A stretch of 64,000 bases of DNA, from assembly GCF_008153345.1 (NCBI RefSeq), contig NZ_CP042818.1:2753001-2817000 (forward strand), given 5' to 3'. The position numbers were made by a program, and so were the translations under genes. Shown here one piece after another: positions 9,315 through 18,582 of the stretch (position 1 is the stretch's first letter; every line of letters starts with the position of its first letter). This DNA comes from Treponema phagedenis (lineage in GTDB: Bacteria > Spirochaetota > Spirochaetia > Treponematales > Treponemataceae). The notes below the pieces were generated by a model that did no database searches, was not told the DNA's origin, and saw nothing but the letters and a program-made list of their open reading frames with translations.

Positions 9315-11188
9315 TGTATAATAAATCTGATAAACCTGATCATAATGTTGAAGCAAGAATTCGGTACTTTACAATCTTTGTTTTTATTGTGATGGGTTTA
9401 TACGTATGGCGTTTGTTTTCTATTCAGATATTACAGGGAGAAACTTTTAAAAAAAAGTCTCAAAATATTTCTCAGCGCAGTAAAATGATCCCTGCACAGC
9501 GCGGAGAAATATTTGACAGAAATATTGACTTACCGATGGTATTAAATACAAATGCTTTTGCCGTCGATGTAACACCGGGAGAAATTCCGCGCGACAGCTT
9601 TGATACCGTTATCAATAAGCTTGCAGGAATTTTAAACGTTTCCGTCAATGATATACATAAAAAAATTCCCAATACGATTAAACGTTCTTTTCAAACAATT
9701 GAAGTTAAGGCAAATGTCAGCTATGAAAATATAACAAATATTGCCGAGCGCATTGATGAGTTGCCCGGCGTTTCCTGGCATTCAAAACCGGTTAGAAACT
9801 ATGTTGATACCGGCTCCTTTTCGCACATTATCGGGTACGTCGGTGAAATCACAAAAGAAGAGTTAAAACATTTTTACAGCAAAGGATATAAACAAAATAG
9901 CGTAATCGGAAAGGCAGGCATTGAAAAAGAGTATGATGAGGTATTACGCGGTGTTGAAGGGAGTGAGTATCGGACGGTTGACGTACGCGGCAGATATATA
10001 GAAAATACCACCGTCATAAATCCTCCGAAAAGCGGCAGCAATCTTGTGTTAACAATAGATAGAAGAATACAAAAACTTGCAGAACAAGCATTGGGAGAGC
10101 GAATCGGTGCTGCGATTGCCTTAAAAGCCGCTACGGGAGAAATCCTTGCAATGGTCTCGTATCCTTATTTTGATCAAAATATTTTCACCAAAGACAATGC
10201 AAACGAACTATATGCAAAACTTTTACGAGACACAAAGGATCCTTTATTAAATCGCGCGGTTAATGCCGGTTACCCGCCGGCTTCCACTTTTAAAATTGTC
10301 ATGTCTTCCGCAATTTTAGCGGAAAAAGCCTATCCTCCTGAAAAAACAGTTGATTGTCTCGGAGAGATAGAGTACGGGAATCGGCTTTTCCGTTGTCATA
10401 TTCGAAAGCCTGGCCACGGAAAAGTAAATTTAAAAATTGCGCTTGCACAATCCTGCGACATCTATTACTGGACGGTTTGTCGTGATTATCTTGGGATTGA
10501 TAAAATGATAAACTATATCACTGAATTCGGCTATGGTGATTTTACGGAGATAGATTTACCAAGCCAGACAAAAGGTCTTGTCCCAACGCCGCGCTGGAAA
10601 GAAAGACGGTATCATGAGAAATGGCTTGATGGCGATACTATGAACCTTTCGATAGGACAGGGTTATATGCTTGCCTCTCCATTGCAGGTTGCAAATATGG
10701 TTGCGATGGTTGTGAACAACGGCATTATTTACAAACCGCATTTATTAAAAGAAATTCAAGATCCGGAAACCAACATGGTGATTCTTGAAAAGAAACCTGA
10801 GATACTTAAAAAATCAAGTATTGCTCCGGAAGTATTTGCTCAAGTGCGATCCGATATGCACTATGTTGTTACGCAAGGCTCATCTCAGTACGCGATGAGA
10901 AACAAAACCGTACGTCTTGCGGGAAAAACAGGTACCGCAGAAGTAGGCTTCCACGATAGATGGCATTCATGGATGGCTGCGTATGGGCCGTATGATGGGC
11001 CGGCAGAAGATGCGATTGTGGTGGTAGTATTAGTTGAAGCACGAAATCAATGGGAATGGTGGGCACCCTTTGCAACCAATATTATTTTTCAAGGGATTTT
11101 CGCCAATCAAAATTATGAAGAGGCAGTTGAATCTCTTAGATCCTTAGGTATTTCTTTAGGAATACGGACGGGAGTGCGACAAGAATGA
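9314..11188 (+). CDS. mrdA: Penicillin-binding protein 2 (elongation-specific transpeptidase)
   Basis: Class B PBP that cross-links peptidoglycan during cell elongation, working with RodA. 624 residues. It has an N-terminal transmembrane helix (about residues 16-36), a pedestal/dimerisation domain, and a transpeptidase domain with all three catalytic motifs: SxxK as STFK near residue 323, SxD as SCD near residue 379, and KTG as GKTGTAEV near residue 536. The start overlaps the mreD stop by one base and the stop overlaps rodA (ATGA), so translation is coupled. Confidence 0.95.
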   Translation: MYNKSDKPDHNVEARIRYFTIFVFIVMGLYVWRLFSIQILQGETFKKKSQNISQRSKMIPAQRGEIFDRNIDLPMVLNTNAFAVDVTPGEIPRDSFDTVINKLAGILNVSVNDIHKKIPNTIKRSFQTIEVKANVSYENITNIAERIDELPGVSWHSKPVRNYVDTGSFSHIIGYVGEITKEELKHFYSKGYKQNSVIGKAGIEKEYDEVLRGVEGSEYRTVDVRGRYIENTTVINPPKSGSNLVLTIDRRIQKLAEQALGERIGAAIALKAATGEILAMVSYPYFDQNIFTKDNANELYAKLLRDTKDPLLNRAVNAGYPPASTFKIVMSSAILAEKAYPPEKTVDCLGEIEYGNRLFRCHIRKPGHGKVNLKIALAQSCDIYYWTVCRDYLGIDKMINYITEFGYGDFTEIDLPSQTKGLVPTPRWKERRYHEKWLDGDTMNLSIGQGYMLASPLQVANMVAMVVNNGIIYKPHLLKEIQDPETNMVILEKKPEILKKSSIAPEVFAQVRSDMHYVVTQGSSQYAMRNKTVRLAGKTGTAEVGFHDRWHSWMAAYGPYDGPAEDAIVVVVLVEARNQWEWWAPFATNIIFQGIFANQNYEEAVESLRSLGISLGIRTGVRQE

Positions 11189-12486
11189 CCATAAAAAAAA
11201 TTACGAACTTTGATTATTTGTTACTTCTTATTGTGCTGATTCTTACCGGAATAGGAATTTTATTTATTTATTCATCAGGAGTAAATTCAGATGGAGTTTC
11301 CGTATCAAAGGAGTATATTAAACAAATTATCTGGGCAATAACCGGTGTTATATTATTAATTGCTACCACCTTCTACGATTATCAAAAATTTAAAGACAGA
11401 ACTTTTTTGCTGTTTATAATTGCATTGCTTTTTCTGGTTTATACTCCCATTTTCGGTCATTATTCAAAAGGTGCAAAAAGCTGGATAGGCATCGGCGAAT
11501 TCGGCATTCAAATCTCAGAGTTTACGAAGGTAATTTATATTTTGTATCTAGCTTATTATCTTGATAAATCAAAAAATGAAAATCCATTTAAACGATTTAT
11601 AAAAGCATCCTGTATTATGGCAATCCCTATGGGATTAATTTTACTGCAACCAGATCTGGGAACCGCCTCCGTATATATACCGATATTTTTAATTATGTGT
11701 TTTATTGCCGGGCTTCCTTTACGTTTTGTATTCGGTCTGCTAAGCATAGTACTTTTAACTCTTGTATTTACCTTACTTCCGCTCTGGGAAAAAGCAATTA
11801 TACAACATCCCGGAATTGCAACAAAAATATTCAGTAATAAATCCGTTTCCGCCTTGATATTTTTATCCTTGGCAACAACAGTGATTATTGCGGCAATAGG
11901 CTATATGTGGGTAAAAAGAAAGTATTACTATTGGGTAACCTATGTACTAATCCTTATCAGCCTTTCGTTCGGGATTGCCCTGGTCGGTATTCGCGTATTA
12001 AAACCATATCAAATGATGCGCCTTATTATCTTTTTAGATCCGAATGTTGACCCCTTAAATGCGGGCTGGCATATTTTGCAGTCGATGATTGCAATAGGCG
12101 GCGGCGGAACCTTTGGAATGGGATTTTTAAAAGGAACTCAAAGTCATTATCGATTCTTGCCGCAGCAAAGTACGGACTTTATTTTCAGCATTCTATCGGA
12201 AGAGTGGGGGTTTGTCGGCGGCGTTGCTGTTTTCATGCTATACTTGTTGTTCTTTATCAGAATATTGCTGATCATGAAGCATACCGATGACTTGTATGAA
12301 AAACTTATTGCAAGCGGTATCCTTGGAATGTTCTTTTTCCACTTTATCGTAAATGTGGGAATGGTTATGAGCATTATGCCGATTACCGGAATTCCATTAT
12401 TGCTTTTATCTTATGGTGGCTCTTCTCTTTGGACTGCAATGATTGCAACCGGTTTACTCATCAGTATTGATTTGCGTCGGGTATAA
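11185..12486 (+). CDS. rodA: Peptidoglycan glycosyltransferase RodA (SEDS family)
   Basis: Polytopic SEDS polymerase that makes glycan strands from lipid II for elongation, paired with PBP2 encoded just before it. 433 residues with about ten to twelve hydrophobic helices. Family signatures seen are GAKSWIGIGEFGIQISEFTK, QPDLGTASVYIP, GWHILQSMIAIGGGG, LPQQSTDFIFSILSEEWGF and PLLLLSYGGSSLW. It is longer than many RodA proteins because of extra helices in the middle (about residues 180-270). It is the last gene of the elongasome operon; the 3' gap is repeat-derived. Confidence 0.95.
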   Translation: MTIKKITNFDYLLLLIVLILTGIGILFIYSSGVNSDGVSVSKEYIKQIIWAITGVILLIATTFYDYQKFKDRTFLLFIIALLFLVYTPIFGHYSKGAKSWIGIGEFGIQISEFTKVIYILYLAYYLDKSKNENPFKRFIKASCIMAIPMGLILLQPDLGTASVYIPIFLIMCFIAGLPLRFVFGLLSIVLLTLVFTLLPLWEKAIIQHPGIATKIFSNKSVSALIFLSLATTVIIAAIGYMWVKRKYYYWVTYVLILISLSFGIALVGIRVLKPYQMMRLIIFLDPNVDPLNAGWHILQSMIAIGGGGTFGMGFLKGTQSHYRFLPQQSTDFIFSILSEEWGFVGGVAVFMLYLLFFIRILLIMKHTDDLYEKLIASGILGMFFFHFIVNVGMVMSIMPITGIPLLLLSYGGSSLWTAMIATGLLISIDLRRV

Positions 12487-12930
12487 AATCAAAGACAATA
12501 ATAGCTCATCAAAGTTCAGCTTTTACATAAGAGTCTTTCTGCAAACAAACCTGATCGGTCTGCCATCGAAACATGATTTTTAGTGGACACGGATATCCTC
12601 TCGATAAATGCTTCGCGAGTTTAGGTAAAGAAGTGCACCATTAGAATCAGAAAGTTTGCCCGTAAGAAGATACTTTACTCGGAAACTTAGCCCTTGTGTA
12701 GAGCGAAGCATCAGTAGGAGTTTTGTGGATTCAGCATCACTATGGCAAATTGCTCACCGTTGGCGAAGTTACAGTAAATTTTCAAAACTTCGCCCTTGCG
12801 CCGTGTCGGGCTCTTTTTATGATAGGAAGTTTTTAAACTCGTAGGTTAGTTTTTGACAGGAATGTCAAAATCAGAACTGCAACAGACGCCCCTTGCAACT
12901 TGTAGGTATTCGCTATAGAATGGCGTTCGT
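12487..12930 (+). repeat. Degenerate copy of modular hairpin-rich intergenic repeat (copy A)
   Basis: No credible gene in this 444-base gap. From about 12728 it carries modules shared with other gaps: a CTATGGcAAATTGCTCACCG segment at 12739, a stem GGCGAAGTT/AACTTCGCC (about 12762-12794), a TTGCGCCGTGTCGGGCTC module near 12796, and a small hairpin TTTTGACA (12851-12858)/TGTCAAAA (12863-12870). The first 240 bases show no clear match to other copies. A 62-codon open frame at 12656-12844 runs through the modules and is rejected as a gene. Confidence 0.75.
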
Positions 12931-13695
12931 ATGGGTACACAACATCGAAAAGAATTACCGGTTTGCGGTTTTGAGGCGGTAAAGGCGCTGGTAAAACAGC
13001 ACCCCGAAAAGATTTCTCGGCTTTTTTTTACGCAAGAGCGGGCAAAAGCCTTCGGCGATGCTAGCAAATATCTTGCGGCAAAAAAGCGACTCTATCGAGT
13101 GGTTGAAGAAGCCGATCTTGAAAAGCTTTCACTGTCGGTGCATCACCAAGGGGTTGTTGCAATGATTGAAGAGCCGGTTATTCCTTTAATCGATGAGCAA
13201 ATCATTGACGGCTGGGCGAAGGATAGTGCCGTCGTTTTGTTTTTAGACCGCGTGGGGAACTCCAACAATCTCGGAGCGATTATTCGCAGTGCCGCTTTTT
13301 TCGGTATCCCCGCCGTAATTATTACCGATGAAGACCCGCAGGCAAAAATTACCACATCCGCATATCGGGTTGCGCAAGGCGGCATGGAGTTTGTAACGAT
13401 ATATCACACTCGTTCAATACAGTGGCTATTGCGTGCCTGCGAAGGAAAAATCACTCGGATAGGCGCCGACCATCGCTCCTTCCGCAATTTGAACAGCTTG
13501 CCCACCCTACTCTCCCCTGATGAGGCGACAATGATTATTCTCGGCAATGAAGAAACCGGTTTGTCGGAGGCTTCAAAAAAAGCCTGTGACCATCTGGTAA
13601 AGATTCCCGGTTCGGGCGCTATTGAAAGTTTGAATGTCGCACAGGCAGGCACGCTTTTCTTAGCCGCCCTTGCGGACATTCACCGGCAAAGATAA
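12931..13695 (+). CDS. TrmH/SpoU family RNA 2'-O-methyltransferase
   Basis: SAM-dependent 2'-O-ribose methyltransferase acting on tRNA or rRNA. 254 residues. An N-terminal substrate-binding domain (about 1-95) precedes the SPOUT catalytic domain. Motif 1 is LDRVGNSNNLGAIIRSAAFFG, motif 2 is IILGNEETGLSE, and motif 3 is IPGSGAIESLNVAQAGTL, giving the knotted SAM site. The overall form resembles RlmB (23S rRNA G2251), but the exact target cannot be told from sequence alone. The start codon has a poor Shine-Dalgarno sequence. It stands alone, convergent with the GerMN gene. Confidence 0.88.
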   Translation: MGTQHRKELPVCGFEAVKALVKQHPEKISRLFFTQERAKAFGDASKYLAAKKRLYRVVEEADLEKLSLSVHHQGVVAMIEEPVIPLIDEQIIDGWAKDSAVVLFLDRVGNSNNLGAIIRSAAFFGIPAVIITDEDPQAKITTSAYRVAQGGMEFVTIYHTRSIQWLLRACEGKITRIGADHRSFRNLNSLPTLLSPDEATMIILGNEETGLSEASKKACDHLVKIPGSGAIESLNVAQAGTLFLAALADIHRQR

Positions 13696-13780
13696 GTTTA
13701 TCAAAAACTTTTTTTGAATTTGGGAAAAGCGTTCTGCAATTTTGTCAAACCGAAATCAGGGTTAATCGCAGTACTCATGG

Positions 13781-14722
13781 TTAAAAAGAGCTTCGGGAAA
13801 GCGGCGCTGCAATCCACACGCCTTCGGCACCGAGATAATCTTTTTTCTGACCTTCGATTAAAAACTGCACTGAATTAACGGTTGAAAAAGCGGTTGCGGT
13901 GAACACAACCTGTGAAAGCTGAGCAAGATAGCCTTCTATTCCATATTGGTTAAACTGAAACTCTTCGCTAACGCTGATGGTTGCAACTCCGTCTTTTACA
14001 TAAGCGCTGCGCAGCTTTGTCCCGGCGGGAATTAAGCTGCGGTAATTCTTACTCCGCTCACTTGCATTCGGCCCCTGAAAAAGCGCATTCAACGCATCTG
14101 ACATCGGAGAATCGGACTTCGGCAATTCCCGCGTTGTTTCCTGCCGGGTAATTTTCCCGTCAGAATCAATATATACCCAAAAAATAGTTGTAGTACGTTT
14201 TTCCGGTTGAGGCTTTTGCACCTGTGCCGCCGTTTTCGGCTTTTGTTCCGGTTTTGCCGGCATCTGCCGCTTTTGCGTTTGCTCGGGTTTTGACACTGTG
14301 CTGCTCGGCTTTTTTTGTTCTTGAGACGGTGTTTCTTTCTTTATATTTTTGGTATCGGTTTTTTGAGCCGATTTTGCCGGCTGGTTTTTCACTTCTTTTT
14401 GATCGGGTTTTGTATCCTGCTTTTCCGGTTCTTTAACCTGCGGCTCCCGAACCGCAGGCTTGGGCTCCTCAGGCTCCTGACTACCGTCCCCCTTCGCTTC
14501 TTCTTTCTCTTCTTGTATGCTGATTTCCGGTAAAGAATCGGAAGCCTCTTTCTCCTTCTCTGTTTTCTGGTTTTTTGAAAAAAGTATATCCTTCGCCTGT
14601 GTTTTTTCAAGCACGGCTGCAATGTTATCTTTGTTTAAAAAGAAAAGAACAATAAAAAGTAAAATTAGCGCTATCCAAAAAAGGCATCCGAGCGACGCCC
14701 TGTTTTTTCTTTGTTTTGCCAT
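13781..14722 (-). CDS. GerMN-domain protein with low-complexity linker and membrane anchor
   Basis: About 313 residues from the preferred start (MAKQRKNRAS); an in-frame ATG at 14743 would add seven residues. The N-terminus is basic and followed by one transmembrane helix (CLFWIALILLFIVLFFL). A long Lys/Glu/Pro/Gln-rich linker (about residues 55-175) follows, then a C-terminal GerMN domain (FWVYIDSDGKITRQET ... NALFQGPNASERSKNYRSLIPAGTKLRSAYVKDG). GerMN domains occur in sporulation and cell-envelope proteins, including in non-sporulating spirochaetes. Likely an extracytoplasmic envelope protein; function unknown. Confidence 0.82.
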   Translation of the reverse strand: MAKQRKNRASLGCLFWIALILLFIVLFFLNKDNIAAVLEKTQAKDILFSKNQKTEKEKEASDSLPEISIQEEKEEAKGDGSQEPEEPKPAVREPQVKEPEKQDTKPDQKEVKNQPAKSAQKTDTKNIKKETPSQEQKKPSSTVSKPEQTQKRQMPAKPEQKPKTAAQVQKPQPEKRTTTIFWVYIDSDGKITRQETTRELPKSDSPMSDALNALFQGPNASERSKNYRSLIPAGTKLRSAYVKDGVATISVSEEFQFNQYGIEGYLAQLSQVVFTATAFSTVNSVQFLIEGQKKDYLGAEGVWIAAPLSRSSF

Positions 14723-14884
14723 GCCTGTATCATACGCTTTCATATGAGAATTTTCAAGGGTTTTGCCGGTTTATATTTAAGACTTACGTTTCATATTCTC
14801 AAATAATAGATTGCACTGAATTCTATTGCCGTGTTCTTTTGATACAACACTCCGTTTTTAATCTAACCTTATACAAATCATAAT

Positions 14885-15210
14885 TTTTTTATAAAAGAGA
14901 CCGGGGCGAAACCTTTGAATTTCTACCTTCGTTTCGCCTACGAGTTTTCCCTGTTTACGCTAGAGTATCAGGGAAAACATCGTTTTGAATTGAGCAACGG
15001 TGAGTAAACTTACCATAGGCATACTGTAATTTTCGAATCGTACCTGCCCATTATTGGAACGGCAGGTAAAACATCACTTCTGCATGGAAGCGCCGCCTCC
15101 CCGTAATTTTTAATACCCTTGCTCAAATCACGGTTACGAGTTTTAAAACTTCACAAACTGCCGTGCTTTAAAACATCTCAGCGGCGTGGAAGTGCAGGGG
15201 CCTGTTCTGA
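14885..15210 (-). repeat. Modular hairpin-rich intergenic repeat, minus orientation
   Basis: Part of the 780-base gap between the GerMN gene and the desulfurase gene, which holds no gene. This stretch carries the repeat modules in reverse: a stem GGCGAAAC (14905-14912)/GTTTCGCC (14931-14938), a stem GTTTTCCCTG (14944-14953)/CAGGGAAAAC (14969-14978), the reverse complement of the CTATGGTAA...CTCACCGTTGC module near 14991-15017, and a further GTTTTAAA/TTTAAAAC arm pair near 15139-15175. The bases 14723-14884 show nothing recognisable. Confidence 0.75.
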
Positions 15211-15280
15211 TTTTTCTATTTATAGCAGCTTACTACAGGCATACAAAATTCTGTAAGCCCATACTGTTGACGCTCCCTAT

Positions 15281-15474
15281 TAGTATAGCGTTTTGTAATT
15301 AACTTCCTGTTATAAAAATTGGAGTATTAACAATAAGGGGCTGCGGATTTAAGCATTACTATGGTAAATTGCTCACCGTTGCGCCGTGTCGAGCTCTTTT
15401 TTATAAAACTTTTTACGTTTTTGATAAGATGTATTAAAAAAATTTAATCGACTTATTAAAAAAACGTTATATTA
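15281..15474 (+). repeat. MITE-like repeat with terminal inverted repeats (copy B)
   Basis: Compact 194-base element with imperfect terminal inverted repeats: TAGTATAGCGTTTT at 15281-15294 and AAAACGTTATATTA at 15461-15474. Inside are the family modules GTAATTAACTTCCTGTTATA, CTATGGTAAATTGCTCACCG (about 15359) and TTGCGCCGTGTCGAGCTC followed by a T-run (about 15379-15402). It contains no coding capacity. It is the clearest complete copy and helps define the ends of the other copies. Confidence 0.8.
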
Positions 15475-15503
15475 GTATAAGAGAATCAATTACTGAACGC
15501 ATA

Positions 15504-16649
15504 CTATTTCATTTCACAAAGTATTTTCAGTAATTGATCCGCTTCTTCTTTTGTGTTAAATGTTGAGAAAGATACCCGCACCATTCCCCGTTCGTATGTT
15601 CCCATTGCCTTATGATAGAGCGGAGCGCAGTGCAAGGCAGGTCTTGTTGCTATCTGTCCTTTTTCCCACAGATAATCGGATACTTTTTTTGATGCGTAGT
15701 TTTTATAATTAAAAGATACTATGCCGCCGTTATTTTCTATTTCATTATAGAGCACAGCTCCTGTAAGATTTTTTAAATTTTCGTATACATATTTTGCAAG
15801 ATCTTTATTATGTTTTTCTATTTTTTCTATACCGTATTTTTTTACGTATCGAACTCCTTCAAGTAAACCCGCATTTGAATGCACATTGATTGTTCCGTAC
15901 TCAAATATGTCGGGCATTTCTTCTAGTGTTTTTAATTTTGAGTTTCCGCCGCCGCCGGTAAAAACTTCATGCAAGTCAAAATCTCCTACTCTGATTATTC
16001 CGCCCGTGCCTTGCGGGCCGTATAAACCTTTGTGTCCTGTAAAGCAAAAAATTGTTTTTGGATATTTACCTTTGTTAAATTTTATATTGATTACGCCGGC
16101 ACTTTGGGCGGCATCAATTATGAGATATAAATTATTCATAAGGCAAAAATCATATACCACTTGTAAATTTGTAACAATTCCGCTGACGTTTGACATATGG
16201 GTTATAACCACAGCTTTTGTTGTAGGCCGAATAAGTTTTTCTAAAAAGCTGAGGTCAATTTCTCCCTTGTCGGTTAAGGGTAAAAATGATATTTCCACTC
16301 CTAAATTATTAAGATGATACAAGGGTCTTAAAACAGAGTTGTGTTCTGCGAGTGAAGTTATCACATGGTCGCCGCTTGCCAAAATTGAATTAAGACTCAA
16401 GTTCAGCGCTGTTGTTACATTGCTCGTAAGTGCAATATTTAACGGTTCATCTATTCCAAAAAATTCCGCCAATTCACTTCTCAGGGTATAAATTTTTCTT
16501 AAAGAGTTTACACTCATATCATAGGTTCCCCTTGAAGGGTTGGCGAAAGCCTGGGAGTTTATACTATCGCGTACCGCATCTCCCACCTCTTTCGGCTTTA
16601 TTAATGTTGTTGATGAGTTATCAAAATAAATTATGTTACCATCATCCAT
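15504..16649 (-). CDS. Class V aminotransferase / cysteine desulfurase, selenium-cluster type
   Basis: PLP enzyme that would release sulfur or selenium from (seleno)cysteine. 381 residues. The PLP-binding lysine sits in CFTGHKGLYGPQGTGG (about residue 207), the imidazole-stacking histidine region is SLAEHNSVLRPL, and a C-terminal cysteine in RPALHCAPLYHK (about residue 340) matches the desulfurase active-site position. It resembles the EF2568-type family (TIGR01977, recalled) found next to orphan selD genes and selenium-dependent molybdenum hydroxylases. It overlaps the DUF3343 gene by 8 bases and is the last gene of the selD-yedF-DUF3343 operon. Supplying selenium to SelD is inferred from context. 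Confidence 0.88.
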   Translation of the reverse strand: MDDGNIIYFDNSSTTLIKPKEVGDAVRDSINSQAFANPSRGTYDMSVNSLRKIYTLRSELAEFFGIDEPLNIALTSNVTTALNLSLNSILASGDHVITSLAEHNSVLRPLYHLNNLGVEISFLPLTDKGEIDLSFLEKLIRPTTKAVVITHMSNVSGIVTNLQVVYDFCLMNNLYLIIDAAQSAGVINIKFNKGKYPKTIFCFTGHKGLYGPQGTGGIIRVGDFDLHEVFTGGGGNSKLKTLEEMPDIFEYGTINVHSNAGLLEGVRYVKKYGIEKIEKHNKDLAKYVYENLKNLTGAVLYNEIENNGGIVSFNYKNYASKKVSDYLWEKGQIATRPALHCAPLYHKAMGTYERGMVRVSFSTFNTKEEADQLLKILCEMK

Positions 16650-16854
16650 AAAAATAAATCCCGTCTATGTCTTCTTCTTTCATTATTTTTATAACTTCCT
16701 CATAATTTTTTTCCCACACTTTCAGTGCAAACCCGCAATCACTTTTTATTTCATTCGGTACCGTTATTAACCTTGTATTAAATTTTTCGGTTTTCGCTTC
16801 ATTAGCAACCGCACGGTTTGATGATTTAAAAGTTATCAGATAATAGCCTAGCAT
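16642..16854 (-). CDS. DUF3343 family putative Se/S carrier protein
   Basis: Very small, 70-residue protein. It has the DUF3343 pattern of an N-terminal YYLITFKSSNRAVANE segment, a central IKSDCGFALKV motif with its single conserved cysteine at residue 40, and a C-terminal GIYFYG. The family recurs beside selD, yedF and class V desulfurases, and has been suggested to carry or deliver selenium or sulfur through the cysteine. It overlaps both neighbours by 7-8 bases, indicating tight co-translation. Confidence 0.85.
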   Translation of the reverse strand: MLGYYLITFKSSNRAVANEAKTEKFNTRLITVPNEIKSDCGFALKVWEKNYEEVIKIMKEEDIDGIYFYG

Positions 16855-17435
16855 GGCTTAACTGTTTTTTTGCTTATCATTAAATCAACTATGGTATCCA
16901 TATTTGTAATACTTCCGACGCACAGCGAATCTTTTACGTTATAGTTTTCAAGACAAAGCCCGCAAGATAAAATTTTTGTTCCCTTCGCTTCCATGCTTTT
17001 TAAATCTTCAATAGTGTTTTTATTTACGGTTGTAAGTCTTACCCCTTTGTTGTAACAGATGATATGCGTCGGGATTTTGTCTTTTTGCGATAACGAATAC
17101 ACAAACCCTTCAAGAAGTTTTTTTGAAAAATCTTCATCTCCGACCCCGAGTCTATCTGATGAAAACACTACAATAAATTCATCACCTTCATTGCTCATCT
17201 TTGTTTCCTCCGATCGCACTTCTCCTGTTTTTGTGAAATAAACATTGTAATCTTTTTCTTCCTTTGTTACTTCTACTTTAAATCCGAGTTGAGAAGCTAA
17301 CTTGGAAAGATTTTGAGTTGCTATTTCATTATCAACAATTACCAGTATCGTATCCGGATTTTTTTCACTTATCAATTTTTTTGTAAGTATTACCGGCCGC
17401 GGACATAAAAGTCCTCTTGCATCAATTTTTTCCAT
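16848..17435 (-). CDS. yedF: Selenium metabolism protein YedF (TusA-DsrE fusion)
   Basis: 195 residues in two parts. The N-terminal TusA-like sulfurtransferase domain has the CPRP motif with the acceptor cysteine at position 11. The C-terminal part (about 85-195) is DsrE-like, with SCGLCLENYNVKD and SLCVGSITNMDT. This arrangement matches the selenium_YedF family described with orphan SelD proteins. The likely role is persulfide or selenide relay between the desulfurase and SelD or the hydroxylase maturation factors. It begins 3 bases after the selD stop. Confidence 0.9.
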   Translation of the reverse strand: MEKIDARGLLCPRPVILTKKLISEKNPDTILVIVDNEIATQNLSKLASQLGFKVEVTKEEKDYNVYFTKTGEVRSEETKMSNEGDEFIVVFSSDRLGVGDEDFSKKLLEGFVYSLSQKDKIPTHIICYNKGVRLTTVNKNTIEDLKSMEAKGTKILSCGLCLENYNVKDSLCVGSITNMDTIVDLMISKKTVKPC

Positions 17436-17438
17436 AAA

Positions 17439-18443
17439 TTACCTCACTATTATTTTTTTATTTTCCTTCGGCACAATTTCGCCGATTATACTTGCATCAA
17501 TAGCATTGCCTACAAGATCCTCGCAAAGTTTTTTTGCATCTTCTTTTGCAACGCTTATTAAAAGTCCCCCTGAAGTTTGAGGATCAAATAAAATTTCTTC
17601 CATTGCAAAGTCATTAATTTGAAAATCAACAAGAGATTCAAAACTGTTTCTGTTTCTCTGTCCTCCTGCGGTAAATAAAAATTCGCTTGCAGCTTTTTTT
17701 GCACCCTGTAAAACTTTAATGTCCTTTGTATTGATTATTGCAGTTTCATGCACCATCTCCGACAAATGTCCTATGAGCCCGAAACCAGTAACATCGGTGA
17801 GAGCTCGCACCGCATAGTTTTTTATAATTTCAAGGGCATATTTATTAAGAGTACGCATTGAAGCAACCGCAGCTTTAAAATCTTCTGCATGTATTTCTCC
17901 GACACTCATGCCGCTTGACAGAAGCCCTACCCCTAGAGGTTTTGTTAAGACTAACATATCTCCGATTTTCGATGTATTGTTTTTATAAATCTTATCAGGA
18001 TTTACAACACCGAGAACACAGAGTCCGTACTTTATTTTAGGGTCATGGATTGAATGGCCGCCAACCAAGGCAACCTCTGCTTCTTTTAATTTTGATGCCC
18101 CGCCTTTTAGAATGTCTTCCAAGATTGCCTTATCTTCATCTTCAGGAAAGCACACAAGGTTGAGTGCGGCGACAGGTTCCGCTCCCATTGCATACACATC
18201 CGATAGAGCATTAGCTGCCGCAATTTCACCGAATATAAAACCGTCTTCCACCATTGGGGGAAAAAAATCCGCCGTTAAGACAACCGCAATTTCATCACTG
18301 AGTTTTATAACCGCCGCATCTTCATTGCCCGAAAATCCTTCAAGAATTTCTTTACGATTAAAAACATCAATGCTTTCTAAAATTTTTTCAAGGGATCCTG
18401 CCGCAATTTTTGCATTACAGCCGCCGCAAACATTAAGTTTCAT
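17439..18443 (-). CDS. selD: Selenide, water dikinase SelD (selenophosphate synthetase)
   Basis: Makes selenophosphate from selenide and ATP. 334 residues, AIRS-type fold. The N-terminus is short and begins MKLNVCGGCNAKI, with Cys6, the catalytic-type Cys9 (a normal TGT codon, not UGA) and Lys12. ATP-site sequences include EDAAVIKLSDEIAVVLTADFFPP and ANALSDVYAMGA, and a C-terminal FDPQTSGGLLISV. No selA, selB or tRNA-Sec gene is in the window, and SelD sits in a molybdenum-hydroxylase island. Its product is therefore likely used at least for the labile selenium of that enzyme. It is the first gene of its operon; the upstream gap is a repeat. Confidence 0.95.
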   Translation of the reverse strand: MKLNVCGGCNAKIAAGSLEKILESIDVFNRKEILEGFSGNEDAAVIKLSDEIAVVLTADFFPPMVEDGFIFGEIAAANALSDVYAMGAEPVAALNLVCFPEDEDKAILEDILKGGASKLKEAEVALVGGHSIHDPKIKYGLCVLGVVNPDKIYKNNTSKIGDMLVLTKPLGVGLLSSGMSVGEIHAEDFKAAVASMRTLNKYALEIIKNYAVRALTDVTGFGLIGHLSEMVHETAIINTKDIKVLQGAKKAASEFLFTAGGQRNRNSFESLVDFQINDFAMEEILFDPQTSGGLLISVAKEDAKKLCEDLVGNAIDASIIGEIVPKENKKIIVR

Positions 18444-18582
18444 ATTATCACCGCCTCTATAATATCACTATTTCTCCTTTTGCGCAAGCTAAAATTTACT
18501 TAAATTTTTATGTTTATATAATCTTTCGGATAAAACTAAACTGCTCGTCTGTTTTGCAGTTTCAGAAAAATCCGGACTTCCA

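Noticed and set aside
12656-12844. 62-codon open frame after rodA
   Set aside because: It runs through repeat modules found in several other gaps in various frames, has no Shine-Dalgarno sequence and no recognisable domain.
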